Shown piece after piece: positions 54,275-63,286 of a DNA stretch of 64,000 bases; the first letter of the stretch is position 1, and every line of letters begins with the position of its first letter. The translations under genes and the position numbers were made by a program. The DNA comes from Kitasatospora sp. Root107 (GTDB taxonomy: Bacteria > Actinomycetota > Actinomycetes > Streptomycetales > Streptomycetaceae), in the NCBI RefSeq assembly GCF_001424875.1, contig NZ_LMCT01000023.1, forward strand, positions 124,001 through 188,000, written 5' to 3'. The notes beneath the pieces are model-generated. The model saw only the letters and a program-made list of their open reading frames with translations. It made no database searches and had not been told where the DNA came from.

Positions 54275-54742
54275 TCAGCAGACCAGCCCCAGGTCGGCCG
54301 GGGTGGCGGTCTTCGGGTCGACCGGGCGGCGGCCCTCGGTCGGCCAGCCCTCGCGGATCCAGTACTCCAGGCCGCCGATCATCTCCTTGACCTCACGGCC
54401 CAGCGCGGCGAGCTTCATCGCGCCCTTGGTGGAACCGTTGCAGGCGGGGCCCCAGCAGTACACCACCAGCAGGCCGGCCGGGAGTTCGGCCACCCGCTCG
54501 GCGGTGATCTCGGCGATCGGCAGGCTGATCGCACCGGGCAGGTGGGTCTTGCGGTGGGCGCCCTCGGCGCGGACGTCGATGACGGTGAAGTCCTGCCGGC
54601 CGTCCCGCATCGCGTACCAGACGTCCGCCGGGTCGGCCTGGCAGCCGAGCCGCTCGGCGAAGAAGGCGAACGCCCGCTCGGGGGAGAGCGCCGGAATCTC
54701 GGTGACGGGGGAAGTGACGGCGGCGGCGGTGAGAGTGGTCAT
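54275..54742 (-). CDS. Rhodanese-domain protein
   Basis: 155 residues from ATG 54742; the long upstream extension overlaps the divergent regulator and is not used. Single rhodanese domain with IDVRAEGAHRKTHLPGAISLP (about 54-74), active-site loop CWGPACNGST (about 97) and LEYWIREGWP (about 126). Transfers sulphane sulphur or works as a related sulphur carrier. Divergent from the GlxA-type regulator, which may control it. Confidence 0.9.
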   Translation of the reverse strand: MTTLTAAAVTSPVTEIPALSPERAFAFFAERLGCQADPADVWYAMRDGRQDFTVIDVRAEGAHRKTHLPGAISLPIAEITAERVAELPAGLLVVYCWGPACNGSTKGAMKLAALGREVKEMIGGLEYWIREGWPTEGRRPVDPKTATPADLGLVC

Positions 54743-54872
54743 GTCCTGGCTCCGGTCGGTCGGTTGTGCTCGCTGGCTGACGACTCCATCCTGCGATCCG
54801 GGCATCGGGAGCCGATAGTGGCGTACACGACTACACTCGCCAAGATCCCGCCAGCCCGACCAGGAGTGCCCG

Positions 54873-55910
54873 ATGGCCGCCCAGCCGCCCGCCCACCCCG
54901 TCGCCGTCAGCATCGGCCCCCGCCCCGAGCCGGTGCACACCATCGCGGTGTACGCCTTCGACGGCATGGCCCCGTTCGAACTCGGCGTGGTGGTCGAGGT
55001 GTTCGCACTCGCCCGGCCGGAGCTGACCGGCCTGCTGGCCACCCCCTGGTACGGCCTGAAAGTCTGCGCCGACCGCCCGGACACCCCGCTGAACGCGGTC
55101 GGCGGCTTCTCGATCACCGCCCACCACGGTCTGGACGAGCTGGCCGCCGCCGACACGGTGATCGTGGTCGCCGTCCCGAACACCTTCAGCGGCGAGGTCT
55201 CCCCCGGCCTGGTCGCCGCGCTGCGCACCGCGCACGAGCGCGGCGCCCGGATCGTCTCGATCTGCTCCGGCGCGTTCGCCCTCGCCGCGGCCGGCCTGCT
55301 GGACGGCCGGGAGGCCACCACCCACTGGCGGTACGCCGAACTCCTCCAGCAGCGCTACCCGTTGGTCAAGGTCAACCCCGACGTGCTGTACGTCGACCAC
55401 GGCTCGGTGCTGACCAGCGCGGGCAGCGCGGCTGGCATCGACCTCTGCCTGCACCTGGTGCGCAGCGACCACGGCGCCAAGGTCGCCAACACGGTGGCCC
55501 GCCGCTTCGTCGTCCCGCCGCACCGGGCCGGTGGGCAGGCCCAGTTCATCGAGGCCGCCGTCCGCCCGGTCGAGGAGGAGGACGACGGCATCGCCCGCTC
55601 CATGCAGTGGGCCCTGGACCAGCTCGCAGAGCCGCTGACCGTCACTCAACTCGCCCGTGCGGCACGGATGTCCGACCGTTCGTACCTGCGGCACTTCACC
55701 GCCCGCAACGGCACCAGCCCGATGCGCTGGGTGATCACCCAGCGCATCGCCGCCAGCCTCCCGCTGCTGGAGGACCCGGACGGCACGGTGGAGGAGATCG
55801 CCACGGCGGTCGGCTTCGAGTCCGCCGCCACCTTCCGGCACCACTTCGGGCGGACCATGCGGACCTCACCGACCGCGTACCGGCGGGCCTTCGGCCGCGG
55901 AGTGGCCTGA
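54873..55910 (+). CDS. GlxA-type regulator (DJ-1/PfpI plus AraC domain)
   Basis: 345 residues. DJ-1/PfpI-like domain (about 20-200) with VCSGAFALA-type nucleophile region (ISICSGAFALAAAGLLDG near 128) and an AraC-type double HTH (about 235-335: MSDRSYLRHFTARNGTSPMRWVITQRI, VGFESAATFRHHFGRTMRTSPTAYRRAF). Transcriptional regulator. Divergent from rhodanese by about 130 bases, so that gene is a likely target. Its stop abuts the MerR gene's stop exactly. Confidence 0.93.
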   Translation: MAAQPPAHPVAVSIGPRPEPVHTIAVYAFDGMAPFELGVVVEVFALARPELTGLLATPWYGLKVCADRPDTPLNAVGGFSITAHHGLDELAAADTVIVVAVPNTFSGEVSPGLVAALRTAHERGARIVSICSGAFALAAAGLLDGREATTHWRYAELLQQRYPLVKVNPDVLYVDHGSVLTSAGSAAGIDLCLHLVRSDHGAKVANTVARRFVVPPHRAGGQAQFIEAAVRPVEEEDDGIARSMQWALDQLAEPLTVTQLARAARMSDRSYLRHFTARNGTSPMRWVITQRIAASLPLLEDPDGTVEEIATAVGFESAATFRHHFGRTMRTSPTAYRRAFGRGVA

Positions 55911-56681
55911 TCAACTCCCGTCGTGCGCCTCCGCGTTGGCGATGATCGCGGCGTGCAGCCAGTGGGCCAGGCCGGGGGCGATCCGCTCGTAGGTGGCGGT
56001 GAACCGCTCGTCGGCGAGGTACATCTCCGCCAGGCCGCGGTGGATGGCGTACCCGCAGTCGTAGTAGGCGTCGGTGATCTGCTGCCGGTGGGCCTCGGCC
56101 AGCGCCATCCCCTCCGCGCTGTCGGGGGCGATCCCCGCAGTGAGGGCGGCGGCGTACCGGCCGTTCAGGGCGTCGCCCTCGGCCTTGATCCGCGCCCAGT
56201 CCGCCTTGGTGTAGCGGCCGGTGCGGCGCCTGGACTGCTGCCACGCGTCGGACTCGCCGTACTGCTGCTCGGCCTCGGTCTCCCAGCTCTCCTGGTAGTC
56301 CCGGCCGAAGACCTCGAACTTCTCCTCCGGGGTCAGCTGAATGCCCATCATGCTCGCCTCCATGGCGTGTTCGACTGCCGCGGCCAGTTCCTGGAGGTGG
56401 CTGATCCGCGCGTGCAGCAGTTCGTGCTGCCGGCGCAGGTGCTCGGTCGGGCTGACCGTGCCGTCGTCCAGGATGGCCGCGATCTCCTCGAGGGAGAAGC
56501 CGAGTTCGCGGTAGAACAGGATCTGCTGCAGCCGGTCCAGGTCGGTGTCCCGATAACGGCGGTAGCCCGCCGGGGTCCGGCCGCCGGGTGACAGCAGTCC
56601 GATCTCGTCGTAGTGGTGCAGGGTCCGTACCGTCACCTTGGCGATCGCGGCGACCTGACCGACCGAGAGGTCCTTGCTCAT
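55911..56681 (-). CDS. MerR regulator with TipAS-type domain
   Basis: 256 residues from ATG 56681 behind AAGGAGGGAG. N-terminal MerR HTH (LSVGQVAAIAKVTVRTLHHYDEIGLL, then YRRYRDTDLDRLQQILFYRELGF), a long dimer helix (about 85-110), and a C-terminal TipAS domain (about 115-255; EVFGRDYQESWETEAEQQYGESDAW, YDCGYAIHRGLAEMYLADERF). TipAL-type proteins activate genes after binding thiopeptides and other drugs. No thiopeptide cluster is seen here. Confidence 0.92.
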   Translation of the reverse strand: MSKDLSVGQVAAIAKVTVRTLHHYDEIGLLSPGGRTPAGYRRYRDTDLDRLQQILFYRELGFSLEEIAAILDDGTVSPTEHLRRQHELLHARISHLQELAAAVEHAMEASMMGIQLTPEEKFEVFGRDYQESWETEAEQQYGESDAWQQSRRRTGRYTKADWARIKAEGDALNGRYAAALTAGIAPDSAEGMALAEAHRQQITDAYYDCGYAIHRGLAEMYLADERFTATYERIAPGLAHWLHAAIIANAEAHDGS

Positions 56682-56852
56682 CGGGTTGCTCCCTCCTTGC
56701 CGACCCCGACTCTGCCGCCTCACGTCGCGTGAGGGTCAAGCCCGCGCCGGGCGCACGCCGTACGAGTCTCCGAGCGGGCACCCCGTCGGCGGCCCGACCT
56801 TGGGTGTACCGGCCAATTGTCCGGCGGCGGGGGCGCTGGCGACGATGGCGGC

Positions 56853-57575
56853 ATGATGCCCCCCTCGCTGTACCGCCGGCTGGCCGCCGAAGCCGTCGGC
56901 ACCGCCGTGCTGGCCGCCGTCCTGGTCGGCTCCGGCATCCAGGCCACCGGGCTGAGCCGGGACGGCGGGGTGCAGCTGCTCGCCAACGTGCTGGCCTCGG
57001 TGCTGGCGCTGGCCGTGCTGATCGCGCTGCTCGCACCGGTCTCCGGTGCGCACTTCAACCCGCTGGTCTCGGCCGCCGCCTGGTGGACCGACCGCCGCAC
57101 CGGCACCGGTCTGACCCTGCGTGAGCTGGGTGGCTACACGGTCGCCCAGCTGCTCGGCGCAGCCACCGGGGCCGGGCTGGCCAACCTGATGTTCGAGCGG
57201 CCGTTCCTGGAACTCTCCGGCCAGACCCGCTCGGCCGGCCACCTCTGGCTGGCCGAGGCGGTGGCCACCGGCGTGCTGATCCTGCTGGTCTTCGGGCTGC
57301 TCCGGGCCGACCGGGGCGGCTACGCCCCGGTCGCCGTCGCCGCCTGGATCGCCGCCGCTGCCTGGGGTACCTCCTCGGGCAGCTTCGCCAACCCGGCCCT
57401 CACCGTGGGCCGGACCCTGACCGACAGCTACACCGGCATCGCCCCGGGCTCGGTCCCGGCCTTCGTCCTCGCCCAGTGCGCGGGCGCGGCCGTGGGGCTG
57501 GCCCTGGTCCTGCTGCTCTTCGGCCGCGGCCGCGACCGTGCCCCGGCGGACGCCCGGGAGTTGCTGGTGCGTTGA
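56853..57575 (+). CDS. MIP-family aquaporin/glycerol channel
   Basis: 240 residues, six hydrophobic segments. The two half-helix motifs are GAHFNPLVS (about 66-74, NPL in place of NPA) and SFANPALTVGRTL (about 180-192). Passive channel for water or small solutes such as glycerol or arsenite in the cytoplasmic membrane. ATG 56853 (a second Met follows). Confidence 0.9.
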   Translation: MMPPSLYRRLAAEAVGTAVLAAVLVGSGIQATGLSRDGGVQLLANVLASVLALAVLIALLAPVSGAHFNPLVSAAAWWTDRRTGTGLTLRELGGYTVAQLLGAATGAGLANLMFERPFLELSGQTRSAGHLWLAEAVATGVLILLVFGLLRADRGGYAPVAVAAWIAAAAWGTSSGSFANPALTVGRTLTDSYTGIAPGSVPAFVLAQCAGAAVGLALVLLLFGRGRDRAPADARELLVR

Positions 57576-57586
57576 GCCCCCGCAGG

Positions 57587-58195
57587 TCAGCTCGCGCCCG
57601 TGAGGCTCGTACCCGTGAACCCCGTGCCCGTGAAGAAGGTCTCCGCCTCGGCCAGCGCGAGCTCGTCCCGCTGCACGTCACCGGGCCGGCCGCCGGTGCC
57701 GAGCAGCACGCCGCCCCAGTGCATGCCCATGTAGTCGCCGGTGAGCCGGAGGGTGCCGATCAGCGGGTCGGCGTCGGAGGGGTTGCCGGAATGCGAGGTG
57801 ACGCCCCAGAGGGTCCGGTCCTTCATCCGGGCGCGGAAGTCGGTCCCCGGGGCGCGGAACCAGCCGGACCAGTGGTCGAGGTAGAGCTTGACGCTGGTGG
57901 AGAGGGTGTACCAGTAGAGCGGCGAGACGATCACCAGATCGGTGGCGCCGACGGTGGCCTCGAAGAGCTCCCGGCTGTTGCCGGTGAGCTCGGGGTAGGT
58001 CCCGTCACCGGTGTGCCTGATGTCGTCGAAGGGCTCCAGCGGGAGGTCGGTGAGGCGCAGCCAGCGCTGTCCGACCGAGGCGGGAAGGCGCTCGGCCGCC
58101 AGCCGGGCGAGCTGCTCGGTGTTGCCGTCGGAGCGGGCGGAGCCGAGCACGAAGAGGAACTGACGATCTGTCGGAGCCGGGTCATTGGAGATCAT
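57587..58195 (-). CDS. NAD(P)H-dependent FMN oxidoreductase (flavodoxin-like)
   Basis: 202 residues from ATG 58195. Flavodoxin_2/NAD(P)H reductase fold: LFVLGSARSDGNTEQLARLAAE (about 14-35, FMN phosphate loop), VSPLYWYTLSTSVKLYLDHWSG (about 90-111). The C-terminus is a Gly/Thr repeat (FTGTGFTGTSLTGAS). Two-electron flavin reductase, substrate unknown. Followed 34 bases upstream by the PPOX gene, forming a possible pair. Confidence 0.85.
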   Translation of the reverse strand: MISNDPAPTDRQFLFVLGSARSDGNTEQLARLAAERLPASVGQRWLRLTDLPLEPFDDIRHTGDGTYPELTGNSRELFEATVGATDLVIVSPLYWYTLSTSVKLYLDHWSGWFRAPGTDFRARMKDRTLWGVTSHSGNPSDADPLIGTLRLTGDYMGMHWGGVLLGTGGRPGDVQRDELALAEAETFFTGTGFTGTSLTGAS

Positions 58196-58229
58196 CCGGC
58201 GATCGTACCGACGGCCCCGGGCGGGACGG

Positions 58230-58655
58230 TCAGTCGGCCACCGCACGCACCGCGGTGACCTTCTGGATCCGGATCCGGACCAGCAGCTCGCCCGGCACCC
58301 CGTTCCGGGCGCCGTACTCCTCGGCCCGGTCCTCACCCATGTAGCGGGCGGCGATCCGGCCCGCCCAGTGCCGGACTTCGGCCAGGTCGTCGCTGAGCGT
58401 GGCCCTGCCCCTGACCAGCACGAAGTCGAACGGCGGCCGGTCCTCGTCCACGCAGACCATCACCCGGCCGTCCCGGGCCAGGTTGCGCCCCTTCACCGTG
58501 TCGGCGCCGGTGTTCAGCACCAGGTCGTCCCCGTCCAGCAGGAACCAGACCGGGGCCACGTGCGGGCTGCCGTCGGCCCGGGTGCTGGCGAGCTTGCCGG
58601 TACGGGTGCCGGCGGAGAGGAAGGCGCGCCACTCGGGCTCGGTCATCTGAGGCAT
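58230..58655 (-). CDS. PPOX-class (pyridoxamine oxidase-like) oxidoreductase
   Basis: 141 residues from ATG 58655. Split-barrel with TGKLASTRADGSPHVAPVWFLLDGD (about 19-43) and TVKGRNLARDGRVMVCVDED (about 53-72), typical of F420- or FMN-dependent PPOX enzymes of actinomycetes. Likely reduces a small organic substrate with F420H2. Substrate unknown. Confidence 0.87.
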   Translation of the reverse strand: MPQMTEPEWRAFLSAGTRTGKLASTRADGSPHVAPVWFLLDGDDLVLNTGADTVKGRNLARDGRVMVCVDEDRPPFDFVLVRGRATLSDDLAEVRHWAGRIAARYMGEDRAEEYGARNGVPGELLVRIRIQKVTAVRAVAD

Positions 58656-58792
58656 GCGCCCCATCGTGGCCGAGCCGGGACGCGCACCGGGGCGCGGCAC
58701 GCCGGGTCAGCCGATCGGTTGATGCCCGGTGGGAGCGGCCGGGTGAGGATGGGTACGAAACAGGACGGAACCGACGGACGGAGGAGTGCGCG

Positions 58793-59977
58793 GTGTCAGC
58801 GAAGAGCGCCGGGGACCCGGGCACCGACCGGCTCACCGTGGTGATGTACGGCGCGTTCCTGCTGCTGCTCGGCGCCTCGCTGACCCGGTACCTGCTCCGG
58901 CACGGCGACAGCGACCGGGCGGGCTGGGTGATCGGGCTGAGCCTCGCACTGGCGCTGGCCCAACTGCCGGAGCTGCCCTGGCTGCGGGCCGGTGCGCGCC
59001 CGGTCCGGGTGGTCCGGCTGGCGGTGGTGGCCGGGCTCTGGGCGGTGCTGGTGCTGCTGGCACCGAGCTTCGCCTGGTGCGCGGTGCCGCTGATCTACAC
59101 CGCGCTGCGCACCCTGCCCGCCCGCGCCGCGATCCCGCTGGTGGCCGGGCTGACCGCGCTGGTGGTGTACTCCGAGGAGAAGCTCACCGGCCTCGACCCG
59201 GTCGGGCTGATCGCCCCGCCCGCCGTGGCCGGGCTGGCCACCGTGGTGTTCCTGCAGATGGAGCGGCAGGCCGAACGGCAGCGCGCGCTGATCGCGGACC
59301 TGGTCTCCACCCGCAGCGAACTGGCCGCCACCGAACGGCGCGAGGGCACTCTGGCGGAGCGTCAGCGGCTGGCCATCGAGATCCACGACACGCTCGCCCA
59401 GGGCCTGTCCAGCCAGCAGATGCTGCTCCAGGCGGCCGACCGTACCTGGGAGTCCGACCCGGCCACCGCGCGGACCCATGTGCACACCGCCGCCGCGATC
59501 GCCGCCCGCAACCTGGCCGAGGCCCGCCGCTTCGTCCGGGACCTGGCGCCCGCCGACCTGGCCGACGGGGCCGGGCTCGACCAGGCCCTGCGCACCCTCG
59601 CCGAACGGGAGACGGCGGAGAGCGGACTCACCGTCCGCTGTCACCTGGACGGCGCTCCGGTGCCGCTGCCGGACCTGGTGCAGAGCGCGCTGCTGCGGAT
59701 CGCCCAGGGCGCGCTGGCCAACGTCCGCGAGCACGCGGGGGCCCGGACGGCCGCGCTCACCCTCTCCTACCTCGGCGACCAGGTGGTCCTGGACATCGGC
59801 GACGACGGGCAGGGGTTCGGCCACCCGACCGAGAGCCCGACCGAGTCCGGGGGCCGGGGCCACGGGCTGCCCGCGATGCGGGCCCGGGTCCGGCAGTTGG
59901 GCGGCACCCTGACCGTCGAGTCCACTCCCGGCGAGGGCACCGTGGTCACCGCCGCCATCCCCCTGGAGGCACCGTGA
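58793..59977 (+). CDS. Sensor histidine kinase (NarL-type system)
   Basis: 394 residues from GTG 58793 behind GAGGAG. About five hydrophobic segments (20-150), HisKA_3 with RQRLAIEIHDTLAQGLSSQQ (about 192-211, phospho-His), and HATPase (about 300-390) with DIGDDGQGFG and GGRGHGLPAMRARVRQLGG. Phosphorylates the response regulator encoded in the GTGA overlap. Signal unknown. Confidence 0.92.
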   Translation: MSAKSAGDPGTDRLTVVMYGAFLLLLGASLTRYLLRHGDSDRAGWVIGLSLALALAQLPELPWLRAGARPVRVVRLAVVAGLWAVLVLLAPSFAWCAVPLIYTALRTLPARAAIPLVAGLTALVVYSEEKLTGLDPVGLIAPPAVAGLATVVFLQMERQAERQRALIADLVSTRSELAATERREGTLAERQRLAIEIHDTLAQGLSSQQMLLQAADRTWESDPATARTHVHTAAAIAARNLAEARRFVRDLAPADLADGAGLDQALRTLAERETAESGLTVRCHLDGAPVPLPDLVQSALLRIAQGALANVREHAGARTAALTLSYLGDQVVLDIGDDGQGFGHPTESPTESGGRGHGLPAMRARVRQLGGTLTVESTPGEGTVVTAAIPLEAP

Positions 59978-60609
59978 CCGCCACAACTCCCGTACGGCTG
60001 CTGGTCTGTGACGACCACGCCGTGGTCCGGGCCGGACTGCTCGCGCTGCTCGCCAGCGCGGGCGACATCGAGGTGGTCGGCGCGGCCGGCAGCGGCGAGG
60101 AGGCGGTCGCGCTGGCAGCCAAACTGGCACCGCAGGTGGTGCTGATGGACCTCCAACTCGGCGAAGGCATCGACGGCGTGGAAGCCACCCGGCAGATCGC
60201 CGGACGCCCCGGCGCCCCGTACGTACTGGTGCTCACCACCTACGACACCGACGCCGACATCAACCGGGCGATCACCGCCGGGGCGACCGGCTACCTGCTC
60301 AAGGCCGAGCGCCCGGAGGAACTCTTCGCCGCCATCCACGCGGCCGCCGAAGGCCGCAGCACCCTCTCCCCGCCGGTCGCCTCCCGGGTGATGGCCCAAC
60401 TCCGCACCCCGGCCCCCCAACTCACCGACCGTGAACAGGAGATCCTCGCCCAGCTGGCGCAGGGCCTCGGCAATCGGGAGATCGCCCGCGCCCTGTTCAT
60501 CAGCGAGGCCACCGTGAAGACCCACCTCGGCCGGATCTACGACAAGCTCGGCGTGGACACCCGCTCGGGCGCGGTCGCCGCCGCCAAGGAACGCCGCCTG
60601 CTGCGCTGA
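59974..60609 (+). CDS. LuxR-type (NarL family) response regulator
   Basis: 211 residues from GTG inside the GTGA overlap with the kinase stop. Receiver domain (about 5-125) with DDHAVVRAG (13-21) and the phosphoryl-acceptor Asp in VLMDLQLGEG, and a C-terminal LuxR HTH (about 145-205; LTDREQEILAQLAQGLGNREIARALFISEATVKTHLGRIYDKL). DNA-binding partner of the sensor kinase. Confidence 0.94.
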   Translation: MTATTPVRLLVCDDHAVVRAGLLALLASAGDIEVVGAAGSGEEAVALAAKLAPQVVLMDLQLGEGIDGVEATRQIAGRPGAPYVLVLTTYDTDADINRAITAGATGYLLKAERPEELFAAIHAAAEGRSTLSPPVASRVMAQLRTPAPQLTDREQEILAQLAQGLGNREIARALFISEATVKTHLGRIYDKLGVDTRSGAVAAAKERRLLR

Positions 60610-60640
60610 CGGCCCGTCGGCCGGGCCGCCGGCGCTCAGC

Positions 60641-63082
60641 TCAGTTCGTGATCTTGAAGACCATGTCGGCCTGCTGGGCGTAGGCGTTGCTCAGAGCGAA
60701 GGTGCGGCTGCTCGGACGGTAGATCCCGAAGGTGGTCCGGTTCTTCCACGACCAGTCACCGACCACCGGCAGATCGCCCTTCTCTCCGTAAGCGGCGGTG
60801 GAGACACTGCCGTTGTCGTGCCGCAGGGCGAAGGTGTTCACCGCACCCGCAGCCGCGCCGGGCCGGAAGATGCCGAACTGGGCGTGACCGACACCGTCCC
60901 AGTCACCGACCACCGGCAGGTCGCCCGGGCTGCCGAAGCGCAGCGTGGTCACCGAACCGTTGTCGTGGCGCACCGCAAGCAGCGCCTCGCTGGGGCGGTA
61001 GATCGCCAGCTGGTGGTGACCGTTGTTGTCCCAGTACCCCGGCACCGGGATGTCACCCGGCTCGCCGAACGGCACGGTGACCACGGAGCCGTTGCCGAGC
61101 TGCAGCGCGAAGGTGGCGCTGCTCGGCCGGTAGACACCCAGTTGCGCCGGGGCGCCACCCATCTCCCAGCGGCCCACGACCGGGACGTCCCCGGGGTTGC
61201 CGAACGACGTGTTGTAACTCGCCTGCGCGGTGACCTTCTGGTAGCTGACGGCCCAGCGGCCGTTGTCGAAGAGCCCGACCTGCGTGGTGGGACCGCCGAA
61301 GTAGCCGGTGACCGGCGTGCCGGGCTGCGGACCGACCACGTAGGACTGGGCGCTGCTGCTCGCGGAGCGGCCGTGGTCGTCGTACACGGTCTCGGAGACG
61401 GTGTAGGTCCTGCCGACCTCGTAGGTGTGGGTGAGGGCCGGCGGGGTCGGACCGTTCGAGACCACCGCGGGGGTGCCGTCACCGAAGTTGATGACGTATC
61501 GGGAGACCGGCCAGGGGCTGGACGACTGGTCCGTGAAGCTCACGGTCGGGACCGACCTGTCCTGCTGCCCGACCGAGAACCCTGCGACGACCGAGCCCAC
61601 CTTGCTGATGGTCAGCGTTGCGGTGGACTTCCGGACCAGGCCCTGGGTGCTGGTCGCGGTGAGAGTGACGGTGTAGGTACCGGCGGCCGGGTAGTCGTGG
61701 GTCACCGGGAGGCCCGGGGAAGCGATCGGAGCGCTCCCGTCACCGAAGTCCAGCGTGACGCCGGCCGACGACCAGCCCGGGTTGTAGGACCCCTGCACCA
61801 CGGCGCGCAGCGGGTACCCCGGCTCAGCGTGGGCGTAGCCCGACACGGAGGCCCCGATCGGGTCCTGGATCTCGGTCGCGCCCCGGTCGGAGTACCCGGT
61901 GCCGGTGCCGGTGTCGGCGATGCCGGGGTGGTTGGCCCGCGGCCTGCCGTTGATGTCGGTGCTCAGCTGGCCGGGGGCCGACTCGTCGGCCGCGTCGGTC
62001 AGCCCCACCACGGCGGTGTGGGCGTACTGGTCACCGTTGGCGAATCCGAGCCTCGGGTCGACGGCGTTGTCGTGCCCGCCTTGGCCGAGGGCCTTGAACT
62101 CGGCCGGCGACTGGACTGTGCCGCCCCAGGAGTAGGCGGCCTTCCCGGTCCAGGGGTGGACCGTGTTGTAGTCGGCAACGGTCCCGGCGGTCGACCCGGC
62201 GGAGACCACCAGCTCGGCGAACTGCGGGCCGACGGCGCAGGAGGTGTAGTCCTCGTTGAGGATGTTGTTCTTGATCGTGCTGCCGGAGGAGTTCCCGGCC
62301 AGCACGATCCCGGCCTGGCAGTTCTGCGAGACGGTGTTGCTGGTCACGACCGTGCCGGGGGCATCGGTGACCAGCACCCCGTGCGTGCCGCTGCTGACGA
62401 CCTGGTTGGTGGTGACGACCGTCCTGGCCGCACCGGCCTCGACCGCGATGCCGACCGTCCCGCTGCTGTGCACCCGGTTGCGGCTGACCGTGACATCTGC
62501 GGTCGCACCGGTCAGCCGGATACCGGGAGCGTCGGCGGGAAAGGCGGGCACGCCGTCGACGGGCGGGACCTCACCGGCGTCTTCAACCGTGTTGCTGTCC
62601 AGCACGATCCGCTGGGAGTCCCGGACCAGCACGCCCTCCTGAGGGGTGCTCAGGAGCACGCCGGTGACGGTGACGTCGTGCACCCCGGCGATCAGGAATC
62701 CGTGCGGAACGGTCCGCGGATCCACCATCGACCAAGGGGTACCGATCAGAACCTCCCGCTCACCCCGGGCGGGGACACCCCGGAAGGTGACCGGCTCCCC
62801 GGGGGTGCCCGAGCGGACGGTCACCTGCTCGTCGTAGGAGGTGTAGTAGCCGGTGGCGGCGATCTCCACGGTCTGGCCGGGCTGCACGTCGTCGGCGGCG
62901 GCCTGGATGGTGCAGTACGGCTGCGCCGCGGTACCGGTTCCGGCGTCCGAGCAGCTCGCGTTCAGCTTGTCGACGTGGAGCACAGCCGCCTCGGCCTGCG
63001 CTGTCAGAACGGGAACCGAGGAGCCGATGACAGCCGAGCTCACGACAGCTGCGGCCAGGCCGACAAAGCGGCGAATTGACAC
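60641..63082 (-). CDS. Secreted right-handed beta-helix protein with PKD and FG-GAP-like repeats
   Basis: 813 residues. Signal peptide (1-32), parallel beta-helix region (about 35-400; repeated short turns such as DSNTVEDAG, SRNRVHSSG, TTNQVVSSG, TSNTVSQNC), two PKD domains (about 415-495 and 500-585; LDFGDGS, INFGDGTP), and a C-terminal set of four FG-GAP-like repeats (about 590-813; GDVPVVGRWE, GDIPVPGYWD, GDLPVVGDWD, each followed by a YRP or FRP turn). Looks like an extracellular carbohydrate-binding or surface protein. A broken inverted copy starts at 63287. Confidence 0.88.
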   Translation of the reverse strand: MSIRRFVGLAAAVVSSAVIGSSVPVLTAQAEAAVLHVDKLNASCSDAGTGTAAQPYCTIQAAADDVQPGQTVEIAATGYYTSYDEQVTVRSGTPGEPVTFRGVPARGEREVLIGTPWSMVDPRTVPHGFLIAGVHDVTVTGVLLSTPQEGVLVRDSQRIVLDSNTVEDAGEVPPVDGVPAFPADAPGIRLTGATADVTVSRNRVHSSGTVGIAVEAGAARTVVTTNQVVSSGTHGVLVTDAPGTVVTSNTVSQNCQAGIVLAGNSSGSTIKNNILNEDYTSCAVGPQFAELVVSAGSTAGTVADYNTVHPWTGKAAYSWGGTVQSPAEFKALGQGGHDNAVDPRLGFANGDQYAHTAVVGLTDAADESAPGQLSTDINGRPRANHPGIADTGTGTGYSDRGATEIQDPIGASVSGYAHAEPGYPLRAVVQGSYNPGWSSAGVTLDFGDGSAPIASPGLPVTHDYPAAGTYTVTLTATSTQGLVRKSTATLTISKVGSVVAGFSVGQQDRSVPTVSFTDQSSSPWPVSRYVINFGDGTPAVVSNGPTPPALTHTYEVGRTYTVSETVYDDHGRSASSSAQSYVVGPQPGTPVTGYFGGPTTQVGLFDNGRWAVSYQKVTAQASYNTSFGNPGDVPVVGRWEMGGAPAQLGVYRPSSATFALQLGNGSVVTVPFGEPGDIPVPGYWDNNGHHQLAIYRPSEALLAVRHDNGSVTTLRFGSPGDLPVVGDWDGVGHAQFGIFRPGAAAGAVNTFALRHDNGSVSTAAYGEKGDLPVVGDWSWKNRTTFGIYRPSSRTFALSNAYAQQADMVFKITN

Positions 63083-63286
63083 AGTTGATCCCTCTTGGAA
63101 AGAAGTGGCGCTGCTTAGCCGGACTTTGACGAACAGATGAGCTGATCATCCCTATCAGTCCGGCGATCAGTATCCACCACGCTTCCGGTCCGCACCATCG
63201 GCTTTCGTCCCGTCCGACACCCCGCCGCCGGGGAGTCGGAATCCCTTGTGCATACTGATCGCCGCGCCGCCGAAAGGCCGTCCTCC